64,000 nt of DNA from Cryobacterium sp. PH31-L1. Its GTDB lineage: Bacteria > Actinomycetota > Actinomycetes > Actinomycetales > Microbacteriaceae. The position numbers and the translations under genes are program-made. A model generated the notes under the pieces. It had not been told where the DNA came from. It saw only the letters and a program-made list of their open reading frames with translations, and ran no database searches. The stretch is from assembly GCF_030063145.1 (NCBI RefSeq), contig NZ_JASISM010000005.1, positions 62,001-126,000 on the forward strand, given 5' to 3'. Below, one piece after another: positions 8,801 through 17,259 of the stretch (position 1 is the first letter of the stretch; each line of letters begins with the position of its first letter).

Positions 8801-9687
8801 CGCGAATCCCCACCCTGCGCCGAAGCACCCGGTCCGCGAGGACCGGCCTTTGACTCTGAGCCGGCCGATGAGCGTTCGCCCACGAGCACGCCAGCAAGAC
8901 GCCCGGTTTCGTCGACCACGATGTCGCCATCGCCGTGGTTCTCCAGGTGCAGGGATCGCTTGCCACGATCGGCGCCGACAAACGTTGCCACGAACTCGTC
9001 AATGGGGTTCGCCAGGATCTCGGCGGGTGAACCGACCTGGGCCACCTTGCCGCCGGTGCGCAGGATGACCACTTGATCGCCGAGCAGAAAGGCTTCATCG
9101 ATGTCATGGGTGACGAAGACCACCGTCTTGCCCAGTTCCTGTTGTAATCGCAGTAGTTCCTGCTGCAGTTCGGCGCGCACAATCGGGTCCACCGCACCGA
9201 ACGGCTCGTCCATGAGCAGAATATTGGGGTTGACGGCGAGGCCACGCGCCACGCCGACGCGTTGTTGCTGGCCACCGGAGAGCTGGCTGGGATACCGGTT
9301 GGCGAGTGAACGGTCCAGTCCGACCGTGTCGAGCAGGTGGAGAGCTTCGTCGCGGGCTTTCTTCTTGGGCATTCCGCGCAGCATCGGCACGGTGGCGACG
9401 TTGTCGATGACCCTGCGGTGGGGCAGCAGCCCGGAGTTCTGCATGACGTAGCCGATGCCGCGCCGTAGCTTGACCGGCTCGAGGGTACCGATATCTGCTC
9501 CGTCGATCTCGATCGACCCGCTGGTCGGATCAACCATGCGATTGATCATGCGCAGCAGGGTCGTTTTTCCCGACCCCGACGTTCCGACGAAGACGGTGAT
9601 CTTGTGCGAGGGCAGGACGAGGCTGAAATCATCGACGGCAAGGGTGCCGTCGGGGAACCGTTTCGTCACCGAGTGGAATTCAATCAT
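8797..9687 (-). CDS. Osmoprotectant ABC transporter ATP-binding protein
   Basis: ATPase subunit of the OpuBA/OpuCA/ProV family, 296 residues. Walker A GTSGSGKTT near residue 35, signature LSGGQQQR near 138, Walker B ILLMDEPFGAVD near 158. Start ATG 9685-9687 (MIEFHSVTKRFPDG) is the family start, with GAGGAG about 10 nt upstream; a longer in-frame start has unrelated sequence. The C-terminus has only one short CBS-like stretch (HGDGDIVVDETGRLAGVLVG) and a Gly/Ser-rich tail, whereas OpuCA proteins usually carry two CBS domains for ionic-strength sensing. First gene of the operon. Confidence 0.9.
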   Translation of the reverse strand: MIEFHSVTKRFPDGTLAVDDFSLVLPSHKITVFVGTSGSGKTTLLRMINRMVDPTSGSIEIDGADIGTLEPVKLRRGIGYVMQNSGLLPHRRVIDNVATVPMLRGMPKKKARDEALHLLDTVGLDRSLANRYPSQLSGGQQQRVGVARGLAVNPNILLMDEPFGAVDPIVRAELQQELLRLQQELGKTVVFVTHDIDEAFLLGDQVVILRTGGKVAQVGSPAEILANPIDEFVATFVGADRGKRSLHLENHGDGDIVVDETGRLAGVLVGERSSAGSESKAGPRGPGASAQGGDSR

Positions 9688-9828
9688 CCTGGTGGCTCGC
9701 TCCTCGCATCGGTCGGGTCGGTTCAACACAAACCAGATGCTAACCCAATCACTATTTGAAGCGACAGGCAAAACAGATTGCGCACAAAGATTTATCCAAC
9801 AGCGAACACGCGCAGCCCATAAACCCAA

Positions 9829-9862
9829 AAAAGCCGGGCGACCGGTGGGTCGCCCGGCTTTT
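9829..9862 (-). terminator. Intrinsic terminator after the tetR gene
   Basis: A 15-bp perfect stem (9829-9843 with 9848-9862), core GCCGGGCGACC, closes on the 4-nt loop GGTG. On minus it is followed by T residues, ending tetR transcription 9 bp after its stop. The plus side also ends in TTTT, so it may work both ways. Confidence 0.9.
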
Positions 9863-9870
9863 AATGCCCG

Positions 9871-10548
9871 CTATGACGCGGTTGCCAGCAGGTTCAGTGC
9901 TTGCGGGCTGTAGAAACGATCGAGGTAGTCGCGCAGAACCAAGCGGCACTCGGCGATGAAACGCTCGTCACCGAGCGGATCGGTGTGGAAGGCGCGCGCG
10001 AGCAGCGCGTCGGCCATCTCGACGGCGACTTCGAGTCGAAAGATCAGGTCGTCGCCGGCCGGCAGATCGAACTCGTTGACGAGCACGTCAGCGAGGCGGC
10101 GGGCGAAGAAGTCGGCATCCGCTACCGCGTCGACGGCGGGCGCGCCATCGCGGTCGTCGAAGTTCACGATGCGAAAGCCCGGCTCCGAGCGGTAGAGGCC
10201 GACAAATGCCGTCACGACGCAGTCCACCGCGTCCCACCAGGAGGTGAGGGTGCTCGCGCCGAGCTCGTCGACGACTCGCTGCCGAAAGCGCACAACCGCA
10301 CGCTCGTGCAGAGCGTGCAAAACGGCCACCCGGTCCGGGTAGTAGCGGTACACAGTCCCGATCGAGGCACCGGCACGATCCGCGATCATCGCGGTCGTGA
10401 TGCGGTCGAAACCGACCTCGTCCACGACAGCCGCAGCCGCATCGAGCAAACCGGACAGCCGTGCAGCGCTGCGCTGCTGAATCGGCTCGGTACGCACCTG
10501 CTGCAGTGCTGCACCGGTCTCTTCACCTATTAGGCCACCACGCGTCAT
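9871..10548 (-). CDS. TetR-family transcriptional regulator
   Basis: A 225-residue TetR-type regulator. The helix-turn-helix is MIADRAGASIGTVYRYYPDR (residues about 53-72), preceded by an Arg-rich N-terminus; the C-terminal ligand/dimer domain is not recognisable to a subfamily. ATG at 10546-10548 has GGGGGAT immediately upstream. It is divergent from the APP1-type phosphatase gene with 97 bp between, which holds a small palindrome, and is separated from the osmoprotectant operon by a strong terminator. Target and ligand unknown. Confidence 0.88.
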   Translation of the reverse strand: MTRGGLIGEETGAALQQVRTEPIQQRSAARLSGLLDAAAAVVDEVGFDRITTAMIADRAGASIGTVYRYYPDRVAVLHALHERAVVRFRQRVVDELGASTLTSWWDAVDCVVTAFVGLYRSEPGFRIVNFDDRDGAPAVDAVADADFFARRLADVLVNEFDLPAGDDLIFRLEVAVEMADALLARAFHTDPLGDERFIAECRLVLRDYLDRFYSPQALNLLATAS

Positions 10549-10580
10549 TTATCCCCCTTGAAGATAAGTCACCATCCTAC

Positions 10581-10593
10581 GGGGTAAAACCCC
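10581..10593. promoter_or_regulatory. Palindrome in the tetR / APP1-phosphatase divergent region
   Basis: GGGGTAAAACCCC is a 5-3-5 perfect inverted repeat, 33 bp upstream of tetR and 53 bp upstream of the divergent gene. It could be the TetR operator; only position and symmetry support this. Confidence 0.3.
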
Positions 10594-10633
10594 ATTCCCA
10601 CTTGGTTGATCGGGGGATGCACAGCAAACATGG

Positions 10634-10639
10634 CAGAAT
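10634..10639 (+). promoter_or_regulatory. Candidate -10 hexamer, leaderless start
   Basis: CAGAAT lies exactly 6 nt before the GTG at 10646, the spacing expected if transcription starts at the start codon. The same spacing is seen at 20239, 44837 and 48011. Confidence 0.4.
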
Positions 10640-10645
10640 GAGAGG

Positions 10646-11719
10646 GTGCCAGATTCCCCAGACGCCACGCCGAGTGCGCCAAGTCCCGAGCGAATCATGC
10701 ACCGCGCGGCCCGTATCGAAGACTGGCTGCACGACCGTCGGGAGCATTCCGCCCGTCGCCGCGGCTATCAGCCCACCGTCATTCCGTACACCGGCTACGG
10801 ATCGACGGCCTGGGTGCGCATCCTCTGCCGGGTACTTCTGGCCAAGCCGGACAAGCCGGCGAAGCGCACCAAACGCCCCCGAGCGGATGGCCGCGACGCC
10901 GGCATTCGAGGCTGGCGCAGCTTCACGAGCGTGCCGGTGAACGACGTCACCGTCACGATTGAGATCGACGGCCAGACGCATCGGGTGCAGGCCGATCGCG
11001 GCGGGGTCGTCGACACCGTGGTTCCGGTCTCGCTGCCCGCCGGCTGGCACGTTGCCCGGCTGCACACCGAATTCTCGGCCGTGGCCGAAGCCCCGCTCTT
11101 CATCGTGGCACCCACTGTCGGCTACGGCGTCGTCTCCGACGTCGACGACACCGTGATGGTCACCACGCTCCCCCGCCCGTTGCTGGCCGCCTGGAACACG
11201 TTCGTGCTCGACGAACATGCCCGCGTACCGACCCCGGGCATGGCTGTGTTCCTGGAACGTCTGGCCTCCTTCACCCCCGGTGCCCCGGTCATCTATCTGT
11301 CGACGGGTGCCTGGAACGTGGCGCCCACCCTGTCGCGTTTCCTGTCCCGCAACCTGTATCCCGCCGGGGCGCTGCTCCTGACCGACTGGGGCCCGACCCA
11401 CGACCGCTGGTTCCGCAGCGGCAGTGCCCACAAACGTGACAATTTGCGTCGGCTCGCCGAACAGTTCCCTGAAATGCGCTGGATTTTGATCGGCGACGAC
11501 GGCCAGCACGACGAGGCCATCTACAGCGACTTTCAACGCGACTATCCGGGCAGCGTCGCGGCCGTAGCCATCCGCCAACTATCCCCGAGCGAAGCGGTGC
11601 TCGCCGGCGGTCGCTCCCGCGATGCCGTGCTGATCGAGGGCGGCCCCGAGGCCCCCTGGGTGTACGGGCCAGACGGCTCGAGTCTGGCCAATCAGCTGGC
11701 CGAGCGCGGTCTGCTCTAG
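10646..11719 (+). CDS. APP1-type (DUF2183) phosphatase-domain protein
   Basis: A 357-residue protein with the phosphatidate-phosphatase APP1 catalytic domain of the HAD superfamily. The DxDxT nucleophile motif is D165-V-D167-D-T169 (GVVSDVDDTV). Further motifs are YLSTGAWNVAPT, then K in SAHKRDNL and the acidic IGDDGQHDEAIY. The N-terminal 150 residues contain a beta-rich stretch (VTVTIEIDGQTHRV). No signal peptide, so it is probably cytoplasmic or peripheral. Start GTG 10646 is 6 nt after CAGAAT and has no obvious ribosome site. Substrate is unproven; lipid phosphate is the family-based guess. Confidence 0.85.
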   Translation: MPDSPDATPSAPSPERIMHRAARIEDWLHDRREHSARRRGYQPTVIPYTGYGSTAWVRILCRVLLAKPDKPAKRTKRPRADGRDAGIRGWRSFTSVPVNDVTVTIEIDGQTHRVQADRGGVVDTVVPVSLPAGWHVARLHTEFSAVAEAPLFIVAPTVGYGVVSDVDDTVMVTTLPRPLLAAWNTFVLDEHARVPTPGMAVFLERLASFTPGAPVIYLSTGAWNVAPTLSRFLSRNLYPAGALLLTDWGPTHDRWFRSGSAHKRDNLRRLAEQFPEMRWILIGDDGQHDEAIYSDFQRDYPGSVAAVAIRQLSPSEAVLAGGRSRDAVLIEGGPEAPWVYGPDGSSLANQLAERGLL

Positions 11720-11732
11720 CCCGCCTGCGCGA

Positions 11733-11755
11733 GACCCGGCGATGGGCGCCGGGTC
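11733..11755. terminator. Hairpin between convergent genes
   Basis: GACCCGGCG (11733-11741) pairs perfectly with CGCCGGGTC (11747-11755) around the loop ATGGG. It fills the 34-bp gap between the phosphatase gene and the convergent permease and overlaps the permease stop codon. No T-run, so it is a weak or Rho-assisted terminator in either direction. Confidence 0.5.
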
Positions 11756-12563
11756 AGCTCGCGGTGCTCTGTTCCATGCTCATTCGGCGCAGCACCAGGG
11801 TCTCCACGACCTGCGCGAGACCGTAGAGGGCCAGCGACACGATGGTGATGACCACGACGGATGCCCATACCTCCGAGTTCTGCACCTTGGCTACGGCGGC
11901 GACGATCGAGTTGCCCAGGCCCTGGCCGGTGGTCAGCCATTCGGCCAGCAGCGCACCGGTGATGGCGCCGGGCACCGAGATCTTCACCGCGGCGAAGAAC
12001 GAGGGCAGGGAGCTCGGCAGCGCCACCTTGCGCAGGGTGGTGAAGGCGCTGCCGCCGTAGACGGTGATCACGTCACTGATCTGCGGTGATGAGGAGCGCA
12101 GCCCGAAGGCGATGTTCACGAGGGCGGGGAACAGGACGACGATGGCGCCCATCACCACGGCGGTGGTGAGGCCGCGCCCGGTGATGAGGCTGATGACGGG
12201 AACGAGAGCCACGAGCGGCACCGAGCGCAGCAGCAGGGCGATCGGCATCAGGGCATGCTCGATGCCCCGAAACAGGGTGAACACGACCGCGAGCAGCAGG
12301 GCGCAGGTAAGGCCGGCGACGAATCCGAGAAAGGCGTCGCCCAGGGTCACGACCAGGTTGCCGAACACCATGGCGCGATTGTCGGCGGCTTCGGGAACTG
12401 TGGCGAGCCAGGTCCAGACGTCGAGGGGTCCCTTGACCAAAAATGGCGACACGTCGAGCAGCAGCAGCAGTCCCTGCCAGGCCACCAGCACGAGAACGAG
12501 AGTAGTGAGCCCGGTCGCCAGACCGCGCGCCACGGTCACGAGCGCCACGCGTGCAAAGCTCAT
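11754..12563 (-). CDS. NitT/TauT-type ABC transporter permease (second)
   Basis: A 269-residue permease with about six helices and the coupling loop VYGGSAFTTLRKVALPSSLPSF split by its EAA-like motif (residues about 160-185). I begin at ATG 12561-12563 ([14 protein letters not shown]), which overlaps the preceding stop as ATGA; the same frame is open much further upstream, but that stretch is antisense-like arginine-rich sequence inside the neighbouring gene. Forms the membrane channel with the other permease. Family members import nitrate, sulfonates, pyrimidines or riboflavin; the substrate here is unknown. Confidence 0.85.
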   Translation of the reverse strand: MSFARVALVTVARGLATGLTTLVLVLVAWQGLLLLLDVSPFLVKGPLDVWTWLATVPEAADNRAMVFGNLVVTLGDAFLGFVAGLTCALLLAVVFTLFRGIEHALMPIALLLRSVPLVALVPVISLITGRGLTTAVVMGAIVVLFPALVNIAFGLRSSSPQISDVITVYGGSAFTTLRKVALPSSLPSFFAAVKISVPGAITGALLAEWLTTGQGLGNSIVAAVAKVQNSEVWASVVVITIVSLALYGLAQVVETLVLRRMSMEQSTAS

Positions 12564-13372
12564 CGGTTGCTCCGTCCGGTGGTCCACGGCGCGGCAAAAC
12601 GGAGGATGACCGCAAAGATCGCGTAGCCGAGACCCGCGGTGACCCCGGCGACGAGCGCGAGGCTCCAGACCCGGTCGACGTTGGCCGTTGAGCCGGCCAC
12701 GAGCATGGCGATTCCCAGCCCGCGGCTGACTCCGCCGAGGTACTCCCCCAGAATGGCTCCGATGAACGCGGCCGGTGCGGCGATCTGCAGCGCGGTGAGC
12801 ACGCTCGGCAGTCCGGCGATCAGGCGCACCTTGCGCAACTGGGTGAACCTGCTGCCACCGTAGACGGTTATGAGGTCGAGGCTGGCGGCATCCGCTGCCT
12901 TGAGGCCGACCAGTGAGCCGATGACGGTCGTGAAGAACACCGACATCGCGGCGAGGAAGACTGCTGTCCCGGCCGGGTCGCCCGCGCTCGGCGCCCCGAT
13001 CACGATGTAGGCGATCGGGCCGATGGCGACGATGGGAATGCAGTACGTGATCACTGCGATCTGCATCGCGATCTTCTCGATGCGCGGCAGCAGCAACACG
13101 AGGGCGGCGAGGGCCAGAGCCAGTCCGGTGCCCCAGGCGAAGCCGATCAGCGCTTCGAGCACAGTGACGCTGACGTGCGGCAGGTAGAACGCTGGGCCGT
13201 CGCTGACGAGTTGTGTGAGCACGTCGAGCGGGGTGGGAACCGCACCACCGGGCATGGAACCGACCTCGGCAAAAACGGTGACGGCGCCGATCCACCATAG
13301 GGCGATGACGATCGCACCGCCGATCAGGCCGGTCGCCCAGGCCGGCAGGGCCCGCAGCGAACTTCGGATCAC
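12560..13372 (-). CDS. NitT/TauT-type ABC transporter permease (first)
   Basis: A 270-residue permease, closely parallel to its neighbour, with loop [20 protein letters not shown] near residue 175. GTG start 13370-13372 overlaps the ATPase stop by 4 bp and the stop overlaps the next permease start by 4 bp, so the three genes are translationally coupled. Two different permeases in one operon suggest a heterodimeric channel. Confidence 0.85.
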   Translation of the reverse strand: MIRSSLRALPAWATGLIGGAIVIALWWIGAVTVFAEVGSMPGGAVPTPLDVLTQLVSDGPAFYLPHVSVTVLEALIGFAWGTGLALALAALVLLLPRIEKIAMQIAVITYCIPIVAIGPIAYIVIGAPSAGDPAGTAVFLAAMSVFFTTVIGSLVGLKAADAASLDLITVYGGSRFTQLRKVRLIAGLPSVLTALQIAAPAAFIGAILGEYLGGVSRGLGIAMLVAGSTANVDRVWSLALVAGVTAGLGYAIFAVILRFAAPWTTGRSNR

Positions 13373-14214
13373 TGGTCAGCGCCCGAGGCTGCCGCATCAC
13401 TGAAGAGCAGGTCGGAGGCGCGGTCGTGCAGCGCGTGGAACTCGGGCGAACGCATCATCTCGGGCAATCGGGGCCGTGGAAGGTCGACGTCGATGACTTC
13501 CTTGACCCGGCCGGGCCTGGCGCTCATGACGGCGACATGGTCGGAGAGGAAAATGGCTTCGGCGATGCCGTGTGTGACCATCAGAGTCGTGGCCGGTTTC
13601 TGGGTCCAGATGCGCAGCAGCTCGAGGTTGAGTCGCTGCCGGGTCATGTCGTCAAGGGCCCCGAACGGCTCATCCAGCAACAGCACCGAGGGCTTGAGCA
13701 CGAGCGATCGGGCGATCGACACGCGCTGCTTCATCCCGCCGGAGAGCTGGGCCGGCTTGGCCTTCTCGAACCCCGTGAGGCCGACGAGGGCGATCAGTTC
13801 GTCGACATAGGCGTCGTCGACGGGAATGCGCGCGACCTCGAACGGGAGCCGAATGTTCGAACGCACGCTGCGCCAGGGCAACAGAGCGGAATCCTGAAAG
13901 GCGATGCCGAGCTGGTGCCCGTGCCGAAGTTGCTGCGGGCTCTTGCCGTCGACCCGAGTTGTGCCGCTCGTGGGCTGTTCCAAGCCGGCCAGAATGCGCA
14001 GGATGGTCGATTTGCCGCACCCGGAAGGGCCGAGCAAGGACAGAAAGCTGCCCTTGTCGGTGTGAAGGTTGGCATTGTCGAGGGCGACGACTTCTTTGCG
14101 CCCGACCGCGAAGACCTTATGCAGCTCGGAGATGTGCAGGCCGGTGCCCCCGGCCTGGCCCCCAATATCCGGTGTCGCTACCGAGTCACGAACTCCGGCA
14201 TCAGTACTACTCAC
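13369..14214 (-). CDS. NitT/TauT-type ABC transporter ATP-binding protein
   Basis: ATPase of the SsuB/TauB/ThiZ class, 281 residues. Walker [10 protein letters not shown] near 62, Q loop [12 protein letters not shown] near 107, signature LSGGMKQR near 160, Walker [14 protein letters not shown] near 180. The GTG at 14212-14214 has AGGAG 8 nt upstream. A Gly-rich N-terminal extension of about 25 residues precedes the domain. It follows the binding-protein gene after 124 bp containing a long hairpin. Confidence 0.9.
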   Translation of the reverse strand: MSSTDAGVRDSVATPDIGGQAGGTGLHISELHKVFAVGRKEVVALDNANLHTDKGSFLSLLGPSGCGKSTILRILAGLEQPTSGTTRVDGKSPQQLRHGHQLGIAFQDSALLPWRSVRSNIRLPFEVARIPVDDAYVDELIALVGLTGFEKAKPAQLSGGMKQRVSIARSLVLKPSVLLLDEPFGALDDMTRQRLNLELLRIWTQKPATTLMVTHGIAEAIFLSDHVAVMSARPGRVKEVIDVDLPRPRLPEMMRSPEFHALHDRASDLLFSDAAASGADQ

Positions 14215-14284
14215 GTGGGTCGCTCCTTAGCGCTGGCGGACCTGCCAGGTATTGAGGGGCAGATGACTATTTTAGGTACCGGCC

Positions 14285-14324
14285 GGGCATCCGCTGAACG
14301 CTCGATGCGTTCTGCCGGATACCC
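14285..14324. other. Extended hairpin between binding-protein and ATPase genes
   Basis: GAACGC (14296-14301) pairs with GCGTTC (14307-14312) around TCGAT. Outside a small internal loop, GGGCATCCG (14285-14293) pairs with CGGATACCC (14316-14324) with one G-U-compatible mismatch. Such hairpins after binding-protein genes often stabilise the 5' message or partly stop transcription, raising binding protein over ABC subunits. No T-run. Confidence 0.5.
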
Positions 14325-14338
14325 AACCACTGTTTGAG

Positions 14339-15424
14339 CTACTTGCTGTAGGCGAGCAGGTCGGGGTTTTCGGCGTAGACCTCGTCGAGCAAAGTCATAT
14401 CAAACAGCTGGCCCGCCGTGATCGTGAGGCCGGTCGCTGCGAGCGTGTCGATGCTCTGCTGCTGCAGTTCCCTGCTGATCGAGAACAGGCCGTTGGCCAC
14501 GGTATCCGCGCTCACGACGAGGTCGCTGGACTGGATCTCGGCCTGGCGGGTCTCCTTCTCGATGGTCAGGTCGAAGGTCGGCCCGTAGGTGTCGACGGTG
14601 AGTTTCGCCGCAGTATCCGGGTCGTTGATGGCGTCGGTCCAGCCGCGAATTTCGGCGACGAGCAGGGCCTTGAGCTTCTCGCGGTCGTTCCTGATGGCAT
14701 CGTCGGTGACCGTGAGAGTCTCGGCGACGAACGGCAGGCCGAAGTCGGCCAGCGGCAGGTTGACCGGGCCCAGCCCCTTGAGCTCGGCGTCGATCGACTC
14801 ATTGGTGAGATAGGAGAACCAGCCGTCGACCTCTCCGTTGAACAGCGGGGTCGGGTCGTACTGCACCGGGAGGGTGGTCAGGGAACTCTCATCGATGTCG
14901 TTGACCTTGAGGAAGGCCTCCCAGAGGCTGAGGTTGCTCGCCTGAACACCGATGGTCTTGCCCTTGAGGTCGTCGAGGGTGGCAATATTGCCGTTGTCAG
15001 CCAGCGACAGGATGGTGAAGGGGTTCTTCTGGTACGTGGCGCCGATGATCTTGAGCGGCGCACCCTCGTTGGCGATGATCGTGCCGGTGGAGATCGCGTT
15101 GCCGATGCCGATATCGGCGTTGCCCGAGATGACGGCGGCTTCGATCGAGGCGGGGCCCTCGATCATGTCGACCGAGTCGAGCCCGGCCTCGGTGAAGTAG
15201 CCGTTCTTGTCGGCGATGTACTCGCCCATGAATTCGGCGTTCTTGATCCAGCTGAACTGGATGCTCGCGTCACCGAACGATGCCGCCGCACCATCGGCGC
15301 CCACTTTCGCGTCGTCAGTGCCCGCGCAGGCAGCAAGCGAGAGTGCCAGCACGGCCGCGACCGCGACACCGCGCACAACCCGGGTTGCGGTTCGACTATT
15401 GAAAGAGCCTCTGGATGGGGTCAT
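14339..15424 (-). CDS. NMT1/THI5-type ABC transporter substrate-binding lipoprotein
   Basis: A 361-residue periplasmic-fold binding protein. A signal peptide of about 32 residues ends in the lipobox LAACAG, so it is a lipoprotein. The segment FSWIKNAEFMGEYIADKNGY and the later ASIEAAVISGNADIGIG are hallmarks of the NMT1/SsuA-THI5 family. The ATG at 15422-15424 has GAGAGGA 8 nt upstream. First gene of the operon (binding protein, ATPase, two permeases). No TPP or FMN riboswitch consensus was seen in the 212-bp leader, so thiamine-precursor or riboflavin uptake is not supported. Substrate unassigned. Confidence 0.87.
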   Translation of the reverse strand: MTPSRGSFNSRTATRVVRGVAVAAVLALSLAACAGTDDAKVGADGAAASFGDASIQFSWIKNAEFMGEYIADKNGYFTEAGLDSVDMIEGPASIEAAVISGNADIGIGNAISTGTIIANEGAPLKIIGATYQKNPFTILSLADNGNIATLDDLKGKTIGVQASNLSLWEAFLKVNDIDESSLTTLPVQYDPTPLFNGEVDGWFSYLTNESIDAELKGLGPVNLPLADFGLPFVAETLTVTDDAIRNDREKLKALLVAEIRGWTDAINDPDTAAKLTVDTYGPTFDLTIEKETRQAEIQSSDLVVSADTVANGLFSISRELQQQSIDTLAATGLTITAGQLFDMTLLDEVYAENPDLLAYSK

Positions 15425-15587
15425 TGCGGGGTTCCTCTCGGGGGTGCAAGGGCGCTGTGGGAATACAGCTGCTGTGGTGCGAAAACGCGAACCGACGGGA
15501 ATTATCGCGAGTGGAGAACGCCCGGAAATGGCAGTGTAGGCGTGTCACATATCAGTTCGAGTTCGACTTTGTTTCGAACGGATGACC

Positions 15588-15608
15588 AAAAACGGAGGAG
15601 ACCCTCCG
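15588..15608 (-). terminator. Intrinsic terminator after pyrD
   Basis: On minus, CGGAGG (15603-15608 strand) and CCTCCG (15593-15598) form a 6-bp stem around GTCT, followed by five T residues (15588-15592). It lies 29 bp after the pyrD stop and ends the hisD-nrdR-pyrD direction of transcription before the ABC operon. Confidence 0.85.
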
Positions 15609-15636
15609 CAATACCAGTTTAGCCGGCTCTCACCGA

Positions 15637-16677
15637 TTAGCGACTGGTCCCGGTAAGGATGCGGTCGAGCCCGCGATTGATCTGGCGGGCCCAGAGCGGT
15701 CCGCGGTAGAGGAAGGCCGTATAGCCCTGCACGAGGGTTGCTCCGGCCGCGAGGCGTTCGGCCACCTGAGCGGCCGAGTCCACTCCGCCGACGGAGATGA
15801 CGCAGAAATCGGCCGGGACGACGGCGCGTATCTGCAGGAGAATGGCCAATGACCGGGCATGCAACGGGGCGCCGGACAGGCCGCCGGCTCCAGCGGCGTC
15901 GACGATGGCGGCATCCGTTCTCAGACCGGTGCGGGAGATCGTGGTGTTGGTGGCGATGATGCCGTCGAGGCCGAGTTCCACGGCGAGGGTCGCGATGCGG
16001 GCGACTTCGGCATCGCCCAGGTCGGGAGCGATCTTGACCAGCAACGGGGTGGCACCGGCAGCGCCCTTGACTGCCGTCAGCAGCGGCGCGAGCTGGTCGA
16101 GTTCCTGCAGTCCGCGCAGCCCGGGGGTGTTGGGCGAACTCACGTTGACGACGAGGTAGTCGGCGAGGGCGGCGAGGGTTTCGGCGCTCTGCAGATAGTC
16201 GGCCGTGGCTTTCTCGACGGCGGTGACACGGCTCTTGCCGATGTTTATGCCGAGCACGGGGCGACCGGCGACAGCCCGAACGCGCGTCAACCGACCGACG
16301 GCCGCAGCGGCGCCGTGGTTGTTGAAGCCCATGCGGTTGATGACCGCGCGGTCGGCCAAGAGCCGAAACAGGCGCGGTGCCGGGTTGCCGGGCTGGGCCA
16401 CGGCGGTCAGCGTGCCGACCTCGACGTGGCCGAAGCCGAGCTGGCCGAGTCCGATGACGGCCTCGCCGTCCTTGTCGAAACCGGCCGCCACGCCGAAGGG
16501 CGAGTCGAAGTGCAGGCCGAGGGTGTCGACGCCGAGGTCGGTTCGCGGGCGGGTGAACCGGTGCACCAAACGGCCGATACCGAGCGTCGGCAACAGTCGG
16601 ATGACGGTGAAGGCGAGGTGGTGGGCCCGTTCGGGATCCATCCGGGTCAGCACGTATTTGAAGAACAGCGGATACAT
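15637..16677 (-). CDS. pyrD: Quinone-dependent dihydroorotate dehydrogenase
   Basis: Class 2 dihydroorotate dehydrogenase: oxidises dihydroorotate to orotate and passes electrons to membrane quinone in pyrimidine synthesis. The 346-residue protein keeps the amphipathic N-terminus MYPLFFKYVLTRMDPERAHH used for membrane docking, the FMN-binding FGVAAGFDKDGEA, the catalytic-Ser motif VNVSSPNTPGLRGLQ and the phosphate-binding IISVGGVDSA-type loop (here VISVGGVDSAAQ). It follows nrdR by 6 bp and precedes a terminator. It is apart from other pyr genes. Confidence 0.96.
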   Translation of the reverse strand: MYPLFFKYVLTRMDPERAHHLAFTVIRLLPTLGIGRLVHRFTRPRTDLGVDTLGLHFDSPFGVAAGFDKDGEAVIGLGQLGFGHVEVGTLTAVAQPGNPAPRLFRLLADRAVINRMGFNNHGAAAAVGRLTRVRAVAGRPVLGINIGKSRVTAVEKATADYLQSAETLAALADYLVVNVSSPNTPGLRGLQELDQLAPLLTAVKGAAGATPLLVKIAPDLGDAEVARIATLAVELGLDGIIATNTTISRTGLRTDAAIVDAAGAGGLSGAPLHARSLAILLQIRAVVPADFCVISVGGVDSAAQVAERLAAGATLVQGYTAFLYRGPLWARQINRGLDRILTGTSR

Positions 16678-16683
16678 CGAGCC

Positions 16684-17199
16684 CTAGGGTTTGGTGGCGG
16701 TGGTGACCGGCGCGTCGACGGCATCCGCTGTCTGCACCGGTTTCAAACGTGTCGCGTGCTCGGTACGCAGCTGCCTGATGGCCGCTTCGAAGTCGTCGAG
16801 GGAGTCGAAGCCCTGGTAGACGCTGGCGAATCGCAGGTAGGCGACCTCATCCAGGTCACGAAGCGGCGGCAGAATGGCCAGGCCAATATCGTTGGCATCG
16901 ACCTGCGATGCCCCGGTCTGGCGAATGGATTCTTCGACCTTCTGGGCCAGCATGGCGAGGTCGGAGTCGGTGACCGGTCGGCCCTGGCAGGCTTTACGCA
17001 CGCCGGAGACGATCTTCTCGCGGCTGAACGGCTCCACCACGCCGCTGCGCTTGATGATGTTGAGGCTGGCGGTCTCGGTGGTGCTGAAGCGGCGGCCGCA
17101 TTCCGGGCACTGCCGGCGGCGGCGAATCGAGAGTCCGTCGTCGCTCGTGCGCGAGTCGACGACTCGGGAATCGGGGTGGCGACAGAACGGGCAGAACAT
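16684..17199 (-). CDS. nrdR: Transcriptional repressor NrdR
   Basis: ATP/dATP-sensing repressor of ribonucleotide reductase genes. The N-terminal zinc ribbon has C3, C6, C31 and C34 (MFCPFC and CPECGRRF), followed by the ATP-cone ([19 protein letters not shown], residues about 54-140). A 20-residue Thr/Ala tail ends the 171-residue protein. ATG at 17197-17199. TAGGCT at 17209-17214 suggests its own near-leaderless promoter 60 bp after hisD. No nrd genes are in the window. Confidence 0.96.
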   Translation of the reverse strand: MFCPFCRHPDSRVVDSRTSDDGLSIRRRRQCPECGRRFSTTETASLNIIKRSGVVEPFSREKIVSGVRKACQGRPVTDSDLAMLAQKVEESIRQTGASQVDANDIGLAILPPLRDLDEVAYLRFASVYQGFDSLDDFEAAIRQLRTEHATRLKPVQTADAVDAPVTTATKP

Positions 17200-17208
17200 T
17201 GTGCCCCC

Positions 17209-17214
17209 AGCCTA
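17209..17214 (-). promoter_or_regulatory. Candidate -10 hexamer of nrdR
   Basis: TAGGCT on minus, 9 nt before the nrdR ATG. Same hexamer as at plsC, hisD and the prenyl synthase gene; here a G-rich stretch in the short leader could also act as ribosome site. Confidence 0.4.
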
Positions 17215-17259
17215 GCGGTCCCCGCCGCCCCTGCTACTCCGCTTTCGCCAGAGCGGGAC

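Noticed and set aside
11754-13400. Single 548-codon frame read as one protein
   Set aside because: Only the C-terminal half (from 12563) is a permease; the N-terminal half is arginine-rich sequence in the wrong frame of the neighbouring permease gene.
15425-15636. Possible riboswitch upstream of the NMT1/THI5-type binding protein
   Set aside because: Searched by eye for TPP and FMN core consensus sequences on minus; none found.
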